Of a stretch of DNA of 50,111 bases, positions 8,742 to 18,371 are shown piece by piece. The first letter of the stretch is position 1. Every line of letters starts with the position of its first letter. Where the stretch lies: positions 1 through 50,111 of the forward strand of contig NZ_LXKA01000340.1 in the NCBI RefSeq assembly GCF_001645125.1, given 5' to 3'. A program made the translations under genes and the position numbers. The DNA comes from Paraburkholderia ginsengiterrae. Its GTDB lineage: Bacteria; Pseudomonadota; Gammaproteobacteria; Burkholderiales; Burkholderiaceae. The notes under the pieces were generated by a model that saw nothing but the letters and a program-made list of their open reading frames with translations, did no database searches and was not told the DNA's origin.

Positions 8742-9893
8742 TTAGCTCCCGCTCTTCGTCACGACAGGCACCCACGCCCCATTCTTGACCTGATAAAGCG
8801 TCGATGCGCCGCTCTTCAGCGCGCCGGTGTTGTCGAAGGAAATCTTCCCGGTCACGCCTTCGAAATCGATCGACTTGAGCACGGGCCGATACGTGGCCGG
8901 GGTGCTGGATTCAGCCTTCTGCATCGCCTTGATCACGGCCCACGCCCCGTCATACCCGAACGGCGCGTAAGACAGGATGTCCACGCCGAAGCGCTTCTTG
9001 AACTTCGCGGAGAAGTCCTTGCCGCCCGGCAGCTGAGCCAGCGGACGGCCGTATTCCCAGGCCATCGCGCCTTCGGATGAATCGCCCGCGAGCTTGATGA
9101 AGTCCTGGTCCATCACGCCGCCGCCGCCCACCAGCTGGGCGTTCAGGCCCAGTTGCTTCATCCGCTTGGCGAAGCCGGCCGCCTGCGTGTCCAGGCCGCC
9201 GAAGAACACCAGATCGGCGTTGGTCGATTTGATCTTGGTGATCTGCGTGCTGAAATCGACCGCCTTGTTGTCGGTGTACTCGCGGGTCACGATGTTGCCG
9301 CCGTGCGCTTTCACCGCCTTCTCGAACTCGTCGGCCTCGCCCTGGCCGAACGCGGTCCGGTCGTCGATGATCGCAATGCGTTTGGCCTTGGTCACTTCCA
9401 CCGCGTAGATGCCCGCGTTGCCGGCGTTCTGCGCGTCGGTGGAGATCACCATGAAGGTGTTCGCGAAGCCGCGGCCGGTGATGATCGGATTGGTCGCGGC
9501 CGGGTCGATCACCGGAATGCCGGCCTGCTCATACACCTGCGAGGCCGGAATCGTGGTGCCCGAATTGAAGTGGCCCACCACGGCCGACACGCCCGAGTCG
9601 ACCAGCTTTTGCGCGGCCTGCACGCCGATGCGCGGGTCGGCCTGGTCGTCTTCGGACACGAGCTGGAATTGCGCCACCTTGTCGCCGATCTTGATCTTCT
9701 GCGCGTTGGCTTCCTCGATCGCAAGCCGGACGCCGTTCTCCAGGTCCTTGCCATAGCCGGCGTTGGCGCCCGTCATCGGCGCGGCAAAACCGATCTTCAC
9801 CGGTTGGTCGTCGGCGAAACTGGCCGCCGGAGCGACGGCAAACATGGCGCTAACAATGAGGGCAAGCGGTTTCAGCGTGTTGCGAAGACTCAT
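8742..9893 (-). CDS. Branched-chain amino acid ABC transporter substrate-binding protein
   Basis: This is a periplasmic type-I binding protein of the LivJ/LivK family, 383 residues. The signal peptide (LIVSAMFAVAPAASFADD) is followed by KIGFAAPMTGANAGYGKDLENG. The ligand-loop segment AVVGHFNSGTTIPASQVY and the second-lobe segments IDDRTAFGQGEADEFEKA and YAPFGYDGAWAVIKAM are characteristic. The start at 9893 has a strong AAGGAGAGAG ribosome site. It is an orphan here: no livH, livM, livG or livF genes are adjacent, so it must share a transporter encoded elsewhere. The exact ligand (leucine, isoleucine, valine or another small amino acid) cannot be read from the sequence. Confidence 0.93.
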   Translation of the reverse strand: MSLRNTLKPLALIVSAMFAVAPAASFADDQPVKIGFAAPMTGANAGYGKDLENGVRLAIEEANAQKIKIGDKVAQFQLVSEDDQADPRIGVQAAQKLVDSGVSAVVGHFNSGTTIPASQVYEQAGIPVIDPAATNPIITGRGFANTFMVISTDAQNAGNAGIYAVEVTKAKRIAIIDDRTAFGQGEADEFEKAVKAHGGNIVTREYTDNKAVDFSTQITKIKSTNADLVFFGGLDTQAAGFAKRMKQLGLNAQLVGGGGVMDQDFIKLAGDSSEGAMAWEYGRPLAQLPGGKDFSAKFKKRFGVDILSYAPFGYDGAWAVIKAMQKAESSTPATYRPVLKSIDFEGVTGKISFDNTGALKSGASTLYQVKNGAWVPVVTKSGS

Positions 9894-10349
9894 GGTCTCT
9901 CTCTCCTTCTTCGACAGTTCAGGGTGTGAATGCGGCAAAGCAGTAACGCTGGATCGGTGCGGGACCATGAACTTCGCATGGCGCGCATCCGAAGACTACG
10001 GACGATCGGTCACCATAAACAATGCGGGAAAACGCCCGAAGACAGTCCCCGAGACTTGAGGGACGCACAGCCGGGTTCACACGCCGGTGGATCTGGCGCG
10101 AATATAGAAAGCCAATTTGCCGCCGTCTTGGCAGTTCAAGGCACTTTGAATGAGCATTTCGGCATAACCCGCGCAGCGCGTGGTCTGGCGGCGTGTCGAT
10201 GGCGGTGCACGGATGCGGATTGCCGCACATGCTTAAGAAACTGGCGCGAGCGCGCCGGCCGTGAGGCTGGGGTGCGGCGGCGCTGCGGCGGGCGAGCACC
10301 CGCGCGCAGGCGACGCCGCGAAACCTGTGTTGCGGCTAGCGGCAGGCGC
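9894..10349. other. 456-base non-coding gap upstream of the livK-like gene
   Basis: The promoter of the livK-like gene on the - strand must lie here. A TATATT hexamer at about 10102-10107 is read on the - strand, but no good -35 partner is evident. Reading frames across the gap have no ribosome site and no recognisable product. No strong hairpin, repeat or RNA gene was recognised. Confidence 0.4.
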
Positions 10350-10811
10350 TCAACGTTCGCCCTGCTGGCGCAGCAACTCTTCGCGCAGGCGCAGGAGCGG
10401 CGCCTTGGTGTCCTCGTCGGCCCAGGTGTCGAGGTCGTCGATCGCGCGCTGGCAGCCGTCGAGCACGAGGTCGAGATCGACCGGCACGCCGTTGTTCAGC
10501 GCGAACTCGATGGTCTCGGCGAACTGCTGGCATTCGTCCTCGCCATACGAGATGTCGAGGTTGTCGGCGATCACTTCGGCGATGTTGCTGCGCGCGCGGT
10601 CGTCCGGCGTGACCATTTCGATGATGCCGCGCGCCACGGCCAGCGAGTAGTACAGCGCAATATCGAGCCACTGCGCGGGATCGAAGTCGGCCTGATCGAA
10701 CTGGTTCTCGAAGAACTCGATCGCTTCCTGTTCGTGCGCTTCGTCGGCATCGACGCTGATGCACAACTCCTCAAAATATTCTTCCCGCTCACTGCGGATA
10801 TAACCGTCCAT
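10350..10811 (-). CDS. Acidic conserved hypothetical protein
   Basis: Unrecognised family, probably cytoplasmic. The 153-residue protein is strongly acidic: YFEELCISVDADEAHEQEAIEFFENQ at the start, DDLDTWADEDTK near the end. It is predicted mostly helical, with no signal peptide or membrane segment. Start 10811 (MDGYIRSEREEY) was preferred over the upstream in-frame ATG because GAGG lies about six bases before it. A segment of mixed aliphatic helices (DIALYYSLAVARGIIEMV) is the most hydrophobic part. It is transcribed away from the DUF4148 gene across a 253-base gap. The even codon use and ribosome site support it as a real gene; the function is unknown. Confidence 0.72.
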   Translation of the reverse strand: MDGYIRSEREEYFEELCISVDADEAHEQEAIEFFENQFDQADFDPAQWLDIALYYSLAVARGIIEMVTPDDRARSNIAEVIADNLDISYGEDECQQFAETIEFALNNGVPVDLDLVLDGCQRAIDDLDTWADEDTKAPLLRLREELLRQQGER

Positions 10812-11064
10812 CGATGCCTCGTCTGCTGAATGCCGGATGCCTGAAAAATGCCCTGTGGACGGGCGTAACCCCGTCCACGCGGCACGCATTATAGGACGGC
10901 CGGCTGACAGGCGCGGCGCTGTTGCGCGAATCGCGTGACTCGTTTCGTATCGGGAAGATTCATTGCAACGCGCACAACACTGCCTTGTTGACGCGGGGGA
11001 TTATCTGAGGCGCCTTGCTCGTTAGACTGCAAGTGACCGTTCTGGTCGAGTCAAACGGAGAATC

Positions 11065-11328
11065 ATGATGAAGGCAGTTTGGGTACCGCTGTGCGCGGGT
11101 GTGCTGGCCGCGCTGACCGTAATGTCCGCGCAAGCGGCGGAATTGACGCGGGCGCAAGTGCGCGCCGAATTCAACGACTATAAGGCAGTCGGCTACGACT
11201 TCAGCGAGGATGGCTACCCGCAGTCGGCGGTGGATGCCGGGCAGAAGGTTGCAGCGTTGCGTGCGCAGCGCGCGGCCGATGCGGCGAAAGTGGCCACCCA
11301 GCCGGTGGCGGGACAGGCAAGCCAGTAA
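11065..11328 (+). CDS. DUF4148 small exported protein
   Basis: An 87-residue protein of the DUF4148 family, which is abundant in Burkholderiales and of unknown function. The N-terminus (MMKAVWVPLCAGVLAALTVM) is a signal peptide, cleaved about SAQAAE, so the mature part is periplasmic. The core ELTRAQVRAEFNDYKAVGYDF and the Tyr-Pro near residue 50 are the family pattern, with a Gln/Ala-rich tail. A GGAG ribosome site precedes the tandem ATG codons at 11065 and 11068. It stands alone, converging on pdxY. Confidence 0.88.
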   Translation: MMKAVWVPLCAGVLAALTVMSAQAAELTRAQVRAEFNDYKAVGYDFSEDGYPQSAVDAGQKVAALRAQRAADAAKVATQPVAGQASQ

Positions 11329-11346
11329 CGCATACGGATGCGACGA

Positions 11347-11418
11347 GGCAGGCTATGGAGCAGGGCCCTAGGCAGGCCATGGAGCGGGCGATGAAGCAGG
11401 CTTCGAGGCAGGTTAGAA
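11347..11418. repeat. Three imperfect 24-base tandem repeats
   Basis: Units start at 11347, 11371 and 11395. The first two share GGCAGGCYATGGAGCRGG and the third is more diverged (AGCAGGCTTCGAGGCAGG). They lie in the gap between the convergent DUF4148 and pdxY genes. No function is suggested by the sequence. Confidence 0.6.
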
Positions 11419-11427
11419 CCAGAGTCC

Positions 11428-12294
11428 TTACGCCGAATCCGCGACCCACGCGTCGAACCATTCACGCGGCTGCGCGATTTCGCTCTGTGCGGCCACCAGT
11501 TCGAGTTCATAGCGTCCGGCCTGCCAGGTCGTCTTGACCACCCCGTTCACGGCGGCGAGCGTGTGCTCGAAGGCCGCGCGAATCGAATCGCCCAGCAGCG
11601 TGCGCGCGACGAACACCGCGCTCGTCAGGTCGCCCACGCCCACCGGCTGTCGCGCGAACGGATAGAGCGGGCGCTGTCCCATCCATGCCTCGCGTTCGGT
11701 GACGACCAGCATGTTGAAGCGGTCGGCGGGGCTGTTGCGATCGAGCAGATGCTTGACCAGCACGAGCTTCGGTCCGCGCGCGATGAGTTCGCGGCACGCC
11801 TCCACGGCTTCTTCCAGCGTGTCGATTTCGCGGCCCACGAGGCGCTGCAATTCCGTATGGTTCGGCGCCATGGCGTCGGCCGCCTCGGGCATGGTGCGCA
11901 CGAGAAATTCCTGAATGCCCGGCTCGACCTTGCAGCCGCTCGCCGCTCCCATGACCGGGTCGCAGAAATACCATGCGCGCGGATTGGCGGCCTTCACCGC
12001 CTTGACGATTTCCAACACCGCCGCGGCCTGCTCGGGTGTGCCCAGATAGCCGGAGAGCACGGCATCGCAGCGCGGCAGCATGCCGATCGCGCCGATGCCG
12101 TCGACCAGATCTTCGAGTTGCGCGGCGTCGACCGCGCTGCCGGTCCAATGGCCGTATTGGGTGTGGTTCGAGAACTGCACCGTGTTGAGCGGCCAGACGT
12201 TGACGCCGAGCCGGCGCATCGGAAACTCGGCCGCGCTGTTGCCGGCGTGTCCGAAAACGACATGTGACTGAATGCTCAGAACGCTTTTCGTCAT
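11428..12294 (-). CDS. pdxY: Pyridoxal kinase PdxY
   Basis: PdxY phosphorylates pyridoxal to pyridoxal 5'-phosphate in the vitamin B6 salvage pathway, in the cytoplasm. The 288 residues match E. coli PdxY in length. Ribokinase-fold features are clear: [20 protein letters not shown] at the start, the substrate-side segment [15 protein letters not shown], the sequence CDPVMG, and the catalytic aspartate D222 in [12 protein letters not shown]. Start 12294 gives the canonical [10 protein letters not shown]; the ribosome site is weak. It stands alone between DUF4148 and glgA, downstream of the glgC-glgA genes on the same strand but separated by about 300 bases. Confidence 0.96.
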   Translation of the reverse strand: MTKSVLSIQSHVVFGHAGNSAAEFPMRRLGVNVWPLNTVQFSNHTQYGHWTGSAVDAAQLEDLVDGIGAIGMLPRCDAVLSGYLGTPEQAAAVLEIVKAVKAANPRAWYFCDPVMGAASGCKVEPGIQEFLVRTMPEAADAMAPNHTELQRLVGREIDTLEEAVEACRELIARGPKLVLVKHLLDRNSPADRFNMLVVTEREAWMGQRPLYPFARQPVGVGDLTSAVFVARTLLGDSIRAAFEHTLAAVNGVVKTTWQAGRYELELVAAQSEIAQPREWFDAWVADSA

Positions 12295-12599
12295 GGTATG
12301 GCCCGCGCAAACGGTGATGCGCGATCGGTGAGAACGGGAAAGGGTGCGCCTCGGCAGCGATCCGGCAGGCGCCGGCCGCCTCGAACGGCAGGACTGCTTC
12401 AGATGGTGCAAGAAAACAGCACGCTATGCATCGTCAGGAAACAATACATGAGTTTCTCGCGCGCGAGTTGATCCGGCCCCGTGTTGTTGCGTCGATGTTG
12501 CATCGAACCATCAAACACAGGGTCGCTGAAAGCAGACTGGAAGCCGCCGCGCACAGGAGCGGTGCGCGGCGCACCGGTAATGCGAGGAGCCGTGCGGAT
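12295..12599. other. 305-base gap between glgA and pdxY
   Basis: The gap holds the hairpin listed at 12545-12571 and must hold the pdxY promoter on the - strand. No conserved promoter hexamers were clear. No gene was recognised. Confidence 0.4.
12545..12571 (-). terminator. Hairpin after glgA
   Basis: CGCCGCGCAC at 12545-12554 pairs perfectly with GTGCGCGGCG at 12562-12571 over a 7-base loop. It lies 29 bases past the glgA stop in the direction of transcription. There is no T tract, so it is a probable but unproven terminator. Confidence 0.45.
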
Positions 12600-14060
12600 T
12601 CAGGCGAGTTCGCGATATAGCGCCAGATAGCGTTCGGCCGACGCCCCCCAGCCGAAATCCTGCTGCATCGCCCGGCGCTGCGCCGCTTTCCATTCGGTGT
12701 GACGCCCGTAGAGAGCGAAGGCGCGGCGGATCGCGGCGCCAAGACCTTGCGGCTCGAAGCGGTCGAACACGAAGCCGGTGGCGAGGTCGTCGGCGAGATT
12801 TTCGAGCGATGCGTCCACCACGGTATCCGCGAGGCCGCCCACGCAATGCACGAGCGGCAGCGATCCGTAAGCGAGCGCATACAGCTGCGTCAGACCGCAG
12901 GGTTCGAAGCGCGACGGCACCGCGATCACGTCGCTGCCCGCGACGATCATGTGCGCGAGCGTTTCGTCGAAGCCGAGTTCCACCGCCACGGAGTCCGGAT
13001 GCGCCTGCGCGACGCGCGTCAAACCGTTCTCCAATGCCGGGTCGCCGGTGCCGAACACGATCAGTTGTCCGCCGCGTTTGACAATCTCGGGCACCATCTC
13101 GAGCAGCAGATCGAGGCCTTTCTGCTCGGTCAGGCGGCTGACCACGCCGAACAGCAGCGCATCGCTTTTTTGCGCGAGGCCGAAGCGTTTTTGCAGCGCT
13201 TCCTTGCACGCCGATTTGCCGCCGAGTTTGGCGGCGCTGTAGTGGTTCGCGATCAGCGCGTCGCTGGCGGGATTCCAGACTGTGTAGTCGACCCCGTTCA
13301 GAATCCCGCTCAGATCGTGCGAGCGATGGCGCAGCAGTCCGTCGAGGCCGCCGCCCTGGGCGAGCGTCTGGATTTCGCGTGCATAGGTCGGGCTGACAGT
13401 CGTGATGCGGTCGCTGTAGTAAAGGCCGGCCTTGAGAAACGACAACTGCCCGTAGAACTCGATGCCGCGCATGCTGAAAAAATCGTCCGGCAGCGCGAGC
13501 TGACCGAACTGATGCGCCGGAAACACCCCTTGATACGCGAGGTTGTGCACCGTGAAGACGCTGCGCGCCAAGGGGCGGCCGTGCTGCCGCTCAGCCGCTT
13601 TCAGATAGGCGGGCGCGAGGCCCGCATGCCAGTCGTGCGCGTGGATGATCTGCGGCGCCCACGCCGGGTCGAGGTGCTGCGCCAGTTGCGCGGCGACCCA
13701 GCCGAGCAGCGCGAAGCGCTGCGCGTTGTCGCCATACGGCACGTGCTCTTCGTTCAGATACGGGTTGCCGGGCCGGTCGTACAGCGTGCCGGCGCGGATC
13801 ATGTAGACGATCAGCCCGTTCGACGGCAACGTGCCCTGTTCGAGCGTCACGCCCGGCGCGTCGAAACGGCGCCCGAGTTGCGCGACCGGGCGCACGTCGG
13901 TCAAACCGGCGGCCACGGCCGGGAAGCCTGGCAGCAGCACGCGTACGTCGGCGCCGCGCTCGATCAGCGCGGGCGGCAACGCACCCGCGACGTCGGCAAG
14001 ACCGCCTGTTTTGAGGAGGGGATACAGCTCGCTTGCGACGTGCAGGGCGCGAATCGTCAT
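12600..14060 (-). CDS. glgA: Glycogen synthase
   Basis: GlgA transfers glucose from ADP-glucose to growing alpha-1,4-glucan chains. The protein has 486 residues and GT-B fold motifs: the ADP-glucose-binding KTGGLADV at residues 17-24, HAHDWHAGLAPAYL, GILNGVDYTVWNPA, and the C-terminal lobe VPSRFEPCGLTQLYALAYG with the conserved E near the sugar nucleotide. Start 14060 (MTIRALHVASELYP) is the canonical family beginning. It is 80 bases downstream of glgC on the same strand, so ADP-glucose synthesis and use are probably one transcription unit. The branching and debranching genes glgB and glgX are not in the window. Confidence 0.96.
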   Translation of the reverse strand: MTIRALHVASELYPLLKTGGLADVAGALPPALIERGADVRVLLPGFPAVAAGLTDVRPVAQLGRRFDAPGVTLEQGTLPSNGLIVYMIRAGTLYDRPGNPYLNEEHVPYGDNAQRFALLGWVAAQLAQHLDPAWAPQIIHAHDWHAGLAPAYLKAAERQHGRPLARSVFTVHNLAYQGVFPAHQFGQLALPDDFFSMRGIEFYGQLSFLKAGLYYSDRITTVSPTYAREIQTLAQGGGLDGLLRHRSHDLSGILNGVDYTVWNPASDALIANHYSAAKLGGKSACKEALQKRFGLAQKSDALLFGVVSRLTEQKGLDLLLEMVPEIVKRGGQLIVFGTGDPALENGLTRVAQAHPDSVAVELGFDETLAHMIVAGSDVIAVPSRFEPCGLTQLYALAYGSLPLVHCVGGLADTVVDASLENLADDLATGFVFDRFEPQGLGAAIRRAFALYGRHTEWKAAQRRAMQQDFGWGASAERYLALYRELA

Positions 14061-14140
14061 AGGCTGGCTTCTCTGTCCTGTGAGTACGGGTAGTGCGGTT
14101 GGGGCCTCGCCGGCTCGCGTGCCCGCGCGCCTGCGTGCGT

Positions 14141-15403
14141 TTATGCCTTGTTCCGCAACGCTTCCGGCGTGACCAGCACGACGCCGTCTTCGGTGCGGTA
14201 GAAGCGCTCGGCGTCGCGCACCGGATCTTCGCCGATCACCGTGCCGTCCGGAATCGCGCAACCGCGGTCTATCACCACTTTCTGCAGCCGGCAGCTTGCG
14301 CCGACGGTGACCTGCGGCAACAAGACTGCCTCATTGATGTTACAGAACGAACTCACTTTCACATTCGACGAGAGCACCGAGCGCGAAATCTGCGAACCGG
14401 AAATCACGCAGCCGCCGCAGACGATCAGATTATTGCCCGTGCCTTGCAAACCTTTCAGGTCGCGCACGAACTTGGCGGGCGGCAACTGTTCCTGATACGT
14501 CCAGATCGGCCAGCTCTGGTCGTACAGATCGAGTGTCGGAATCGTCGAGGCGAGGTCGAGATTGGCGGCCCAGTAGGCGTCGATCGTGCCGACATCGCGC
14601 CAGTACGGCTCCACCTTCGGGTCCGACGACACGCACGACATGCTGAACGGATGCGCGATCGCCATACCCTGGGTGACGACGCGCGGCAGAATGTCCTTGC
14701 CGAAGTCGTGATCCGTGTCGACGGTGGAGATGTTCTCTTCCAGCAGCTTGTAGAGATAATCCGCGTTGAACACGTAGATACCCATGCTGGCGAGCGCCGT
14801 ATCGGGGCGACCGGGTATGGCGGGCGGGTCCGCCGGTTTTTCGACGAAGCCGGTGACGCGGCGGTTCGCATCCACGGCCATCACGCCGAACGCCACGGCG
14901 TCCATGCGCGGCACCTCGATACAGCCGACCGTGCAATCCGCGCCGCTGTCCGCGTGATCGGCGATCATGCGCGTGTAGTCCATCTTGTAGATGTGGTCGC
15001 CCGCCAGCACGACCACATACTTTGGCCGGATCGAGCGGATGATGTCGAGGTTCTGGAACACCGCGTCGGCGGTGCCGCGATACCAGTGCGCGCCTTCCAC
15101 GCGCTGTTGCGCGGGCCACAGGTCGATGAATTCGCCGAATTCGCCGCGCAGGAAGCTCCAGCCGCGCTGCAGATGGCGCAATAGCGAATGCGCCTTGTAC
15201 TGCGTGACGACCGCGATGCGGCGAATGCCGGAGTTCAGACAGTTGGACAGCGCGAAGTCGATGATCCGGTACTTGCCGCCGAAGTGGACCGCGGGCTTGA
15301 CGCGTTTGTTGGTGAGCGGCCCGAGCCGCGTGCCTCGTCCGCCCGCAAGGACGATGGCAAGCGTGGTGCGTTGCAGGTCGTTCAGCCGTGCCGGAGTTTC
15401 CAT
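14141..15403 (-). CDS. glgC: Glucose-1-phosphate adenylyltransferase
   Basis: GlgC makes ADP-glucose from ATP and glucose-1-phosphate, the committed and allosterically controlled step of bacterial glycogen synthesis. The 420-residue protein begins with the nucleotidyltransferase loop [13 protein letters not shown] (residues 19-31) and continues with [31 protein letters not shown] and GFVEKP. The C-terminal third carries left-handed beta-helix repeats ([33 protein letters not shown]). The ATG at 15403 has a clear AAGGAGA ribosome site. glgA follows directly. An inverted repeat upstream at 15522-15535 may be a control site. Confidence 0.97.
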   Translation of the reverse strand: METPARLNDLQRTTLAIVLAGGRGTRLGPLTNKRVKPAVHFGGKYRIIDFALSNCLNSGIRRIAVVTQYKAHSLLRHLQRGWSFLRGEFGEFIDLWPAQQRVEGAHWYRGTADAVFQNLDIIRSIRPKYVVVLAGDHIYKMDYTRMIADHADSGADCTVGCIEVPRMDAVAFGVMAVDANRRVTGFVEKPADPPAIPGRPDTALASMGIYVFNADYLYKLLEENISTVDTDHDFGKDILPRVVTQGMAIAHPFSMSCVSSDPKVEPYWRDVGTIDAYWAANLDLASTIPTLDLYDQSWPIWTYQEQLPPAKFVRDLKGLQGTGNNLIVCGGCVISGSQISRSVLSSNVKVSSFCNINEAVLLPQVTVGASCRLQKVVIDRGCAIPDGTVIGEDPVRDAERFYRTEDGVVLVTPEALRNKA

Positions 15404-15836
15404 GTCTGTCTCCTTTATCCCATGCTAATTGGTGTGCTCTGGATGGTTGGGCTGCTTGTTCTCCGGTGATGATTCGTGCTGCCAGGCGGCGCCGTCTTCG
15501 TACGATCTTCGCGTGGCCGTCTGCTAGTTCTAGCACCGAATTGCCGCGCGCGAGAAGTCTGTGAAATGTGCGAACGCAGCGAGAACTGCCGTCTTGCGCA
15601 CAATCGACCCTGGCGAGGCAGCGCTCCGTGCGCCACGACACATAGGGCGTGAGGTGAAATGCGCAATATGCATGCCACCCCGGCGCGCGTGGGGCATACG
15701 CCGGGGTGCGCGATTCGCAGCACAGCCGCGCGGCACGCCGTAGAATCGTCCGCTCCCGGCCCGAGGGGCGGGCACCGGTATGCCGGTGCGCTCGCCTTGC
15801 CGGCTGCCCGTGCCGACACTTTGCAAACAATATCGA
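15404..15836. promoter_or_regulatory. 433-base divergent upstream region of glgC and the hydrolase gene
   Basis: Two inverted repeats stand out. TGCTAG-TT-CTAGCA at 15522-15535 is a perfect 6+6 palindrome about 120 bases before glgC and could be an operator. CACCCCGGCG at 15676-15685 pairs perfectly with CGCCGGGGTG at 15699-15708 over a 13-base loop, a possible terminator or RNA hairpin. No gene was recognised in the interval. Confidence 0.45.
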
Positions 15837-16941
15837 TGAGTTTTCGCAGCTATTCCCTGCGCGCTGGATTGAGCGTTGCGCGCTTGCCGCGGCGTTTGCG
15901 TCCGCCGCTTTGACCTCTTTGAGCGCGTCAGCCGCCGCGACGGCTGACGCTGTCGCCACGAGCGAGGCCAGTCCGCCCGCTGCCGGCGATGCCGGCCCAG
16001 CTTACGGCCCGGAGTTGCAAGGCTTCGACTACCCGGCGCCGGTCAAGCAATACGACTTCGCTTCGCAGGGCGTGGCGCTGCACATGGCGTATATGGATGT
16101 CGAACCGGCCCACCCGAACGGCCGCACGGCGGTATTGCTGCATGGCAAGAATTTTTGTGCGGCGACCTGGGGCGAAACGATTCATCGGCTGAGCGATGCC
16201 GGTTATCGCGTGATTGCGCCGGACCAGATTGGCTTCTGCAAATCGAGCAAGCCGGAGCACTATCAGTACAGCTTTCAGCAACTCGCCCGCAACACGCATG
16301 CGTTGCTGCAATCGCTTGGTGTGAATGACGCCACCATGATCGGCCATTCGACCGGCGGCATGTTGGCGATCCGCTACGCGCTGATGTATCCGCGCGAGAC
16401 GCAGCAACTGGTGCTGGTGAACCCGATTGGCCTCGAGGACTGGAAGGCGAAGGGCGTGCCCTCGCTTTCCGTGGACCAATGGTACGAGCGTGAACTGAAG
16501 ACGACCGCCGGCAGCATCCGCAATTATGAACAGGCGAACTATTACGTGGGACAGTGGCGCGCGGACTATGAACCGTGGGTACAGATGCTGGGGGGGATGT
16601 ACCGCGGTCCGGGCAAGCAGATCGTCGCGTGGAATTCCGCGCTGCTGGACGACATGATTTACACGCAACCGGTGGTGTACGAACTGGGGCAGCTGAGCAT
16701 CCCGACGCTCTTGCTGATCGGCCAGAAGGACACCACGGCGATCGGCAAGGACGCCGCTTCTCCCGAGGTGCGCGCGAAGGTCGGGCATTATCCGGAACTC
16801 GGCAAGACCGCCGCCAAAGCGATTCCGCATGCGACGCTGGTCGAATTCGCAGATGCGGGGCACGCGCCGCAGATGCAGGACCCGCAGGCATTCCATCGGG
16901 CGCTGCTCGAGGGGATGGCGGCGGTGCAGGGGAGCCGCTAA
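15837..16941 (+). CDS. Secreted alpha/beta hydrolase with a frame break near its start
   Basis: A serine hydrolase of the alpha/beta fold with unknown substrate. Visible motifs are VLLHGKNFCAATW (oxyanion hole), the nucleophile elbow MIGHSTGGM with Ser coded at 16348, the acid in LLIGQKDTTA and the catalytic His in FADAGHAPQMQDP. The reading frame from about 15850 to the stop is open, but it has no ATG, GTG or TTG at a sensible place. The ATG at 15837 (MSFRSY) is in another frame, which stops at 15913. Inserting one T near 15851 would join it to FPARWIERCALAAAFASAALTS, giving a good signal peptide. So a one-base loss, real or from sequencing, is likely. The protein ends in a strong bidirectional terminator. 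Confidence 0.78.
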
Positions 16942-16974
16942 GCGGACAGGTGACCGGACTGCGGATCGATACAC

Positions 16975-17002
16975 AAAGGGCGGCCATGAGCCGCCCTTTT
17001 TT
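16975..17002. terminator. Bidirectional rho-independent terminator
   Basis: AAAGGGCGGC-CATGA-GCCGCCCTTTTTT is a perfect 7-base GC stem with A residues before and six T residues after, between the convergent hydrolase and luciferase-like genes. It should end transcription from both sides. Confidence 0.9.
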
Positions 17003-17055
17003 CGTCTGAACTTCGGCGTGCGTCGGCGCGCTTGTTTGTCGGCTTATTCGTCCGC

Positions 17056-18051
17056 TTACTTGCCGGCCATCAACTCCTCGCGCACCTGCGCCCCAATCTC
17101 GAACGAGCGCAGCCGCGCCTTGTGATCGTAGATTTGCGCGGTCAACATCAATTCATCCGCACCCGTCTGATCAATGATCGACTTCAGACCTTCGCGAACC
17201 GCATCGCGATCGCCGAGCACGGTACAGGCGAGCGAATGCGCCACGCCATTCATTTCCATCTCCGACGCCTCGATCCGTTCGACCGGCGGCTGCAACTGCC
17301 CCGGCGTGCCGCGCCGCAAATTGACGAATTGCTGCTGCAACGATGTAAAAAGTCGCTGCGCTTCTTCATGGGTCTCGGCGGCGAACAGATTCACACCGAC
17401 CATCGCATACGGTTTGTCGAGCGTGGCCGACGGGCGGAACTGCTCGCGATAGACCTTCAGCGCGGTCAGCATGTAATCGGGCGCGAAATGCGAAGCGAAC
17501 GCGAACGGCAACCCGAGCGCCGCCGCAAGCTGCGCGCTGAAAAGCGATGAGCCGAGCAGCCATAACGGCACGTTCAGCCCCGCGCCCGGCACCGCGCGAA
17601 TGCGCTGGCCCGGCACGGGATCGGCGAAATAGCGCTGCAACTCGACGACGTCGTCGGGGAAAGACTCCGCGCTATTTTGCAGATCGCGGCGCAAGGCGCG
17701 CGCGGTGCTCTGATCGGTGCCGGGCGCGCGTCCCAGGCCCAGGTCGATCCGGCCGGGATAGAGCGACGCAAGCGTGCCGAACTGTTCCGCGATGACCAGC
17801 GGTGCGTGGTTGGGCAGCATGACGCCGCCCGAGCCGACCCGGATTGTCTGCGTGCCGCCCGCGACATAGCCGATCACCACCGAAGTCGCCGCGCTGGCGA
17901 TGCCCGTCATGTTGTGGTGCTCCGCCAGCCAGAAGCGGCGGTAGTTCCAGCTTTCCGCATGCTGGGCGAGATCGAGCGTATTCCTGAATGCGTCGGCGGG
18001 CGTGGCGCCCGCGATAACCGGCGAGAGGTCGAGGACCGAGAAGGGGATCAT
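17056..18051 (-). CDS. LLM-class flavin-dependent oxidoreductase
   Basis: A luciferase-like monooxygenase of the group related to E. coli YhbW, expected to use reduced FMN; the substrate is unknown. The 331-residue protein shows [12 protein letters not shown] at its start, the family segment [61 protein letters not shown] (split here only as description of one continuous conserved block), and PLWLLGSS. Start 18051 is the canonical beginning; a longer frame upstream has no support. It is divergent from the rhodanese gene, sharing a 320-base upstream region. Confidence 0.92.
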   Translation of the reverse strand: MIPFSVLDLSPVIAGATPADAFRNTLDLAQHAESWNYRRFWLAEHHNMTGIASAATSVVIGYVAGGTQTIRVGSGGVMLPNHAPLVIAEQFGTLASLYPGRIDLGLGRAPGTDQSTARALRRDLQNSAESFPDDVVELQRYFADPVPGQRIRAVPGAGLNVPLWLLGSSLFSAQLAAALGLPFAFASHFAPDYMLTALKVYREQFRPSATLDKPYAMVGVNLFAAETHEEAQRLFTSLQQQFVNLRRGTPGQLQPPVERIEASEMEMNGVAHSLACTVLGDRDAVREGLKSIIDQTGADELMLTAQIYDHKARLRSFEIGAQVREELMAGK

Positions 18052-18371
18052 TGTCTGTTCGTTTGCTGTTTCCGGCGCTTTCGCGCGACGAGGCATTCTC
18101 GCAAAGGTTGTGTTTTTCTGCTGACGGCGCCGGGATGTCCACGTTAGTGGAAGGGGGTTTGACCGGCGTGTCGCGTGGCGCGGAAATTGCACGTGCTTAG
18201 CAACGTTTTTAATGTCTGTACGTCGATCGGCAATCGCGTGTACGTTAGGAACATCGGTGCCGCATGGCGCTCTGTCTATCCGGATAGCGCCGGCCGCAGG
18301 CTCATGATCTCCTGCTGCGCCAACGACGTATTGCCGAATATCCGCCATGTCTCGAAGGAGTTTCCGAACCC
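18052..18371. promoter_or_regulatory. Divergent upstream region, LLM oxidoreductase and rhodanese
   Basis: This 320-base gap must hold both promoters. TCCAC-GTTA-GTGGA at 18138-18151 is a perfect 5+5 inverted repeat about 90 bases from the monooxygenase start. The heptamer TGTACGT occurs twice, near 18217 and 18239. GCACGTGC near 18188 is also a palindrome. An AAGGAG ribosome site ends the region before 18372. No gene was recognised. Confidence 0.45.

Noticed and set aside
9930-10829. Long + strand frame across the livK upstream gap
   Set aside because: It runs antisense to the acidic hypothetical protein and has no ribosome site or known motif.
12699-15184. Long + strand frames across glgA and glgC
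   Set aside because: They are antisense to clear enzymes and have shadow-type composition.
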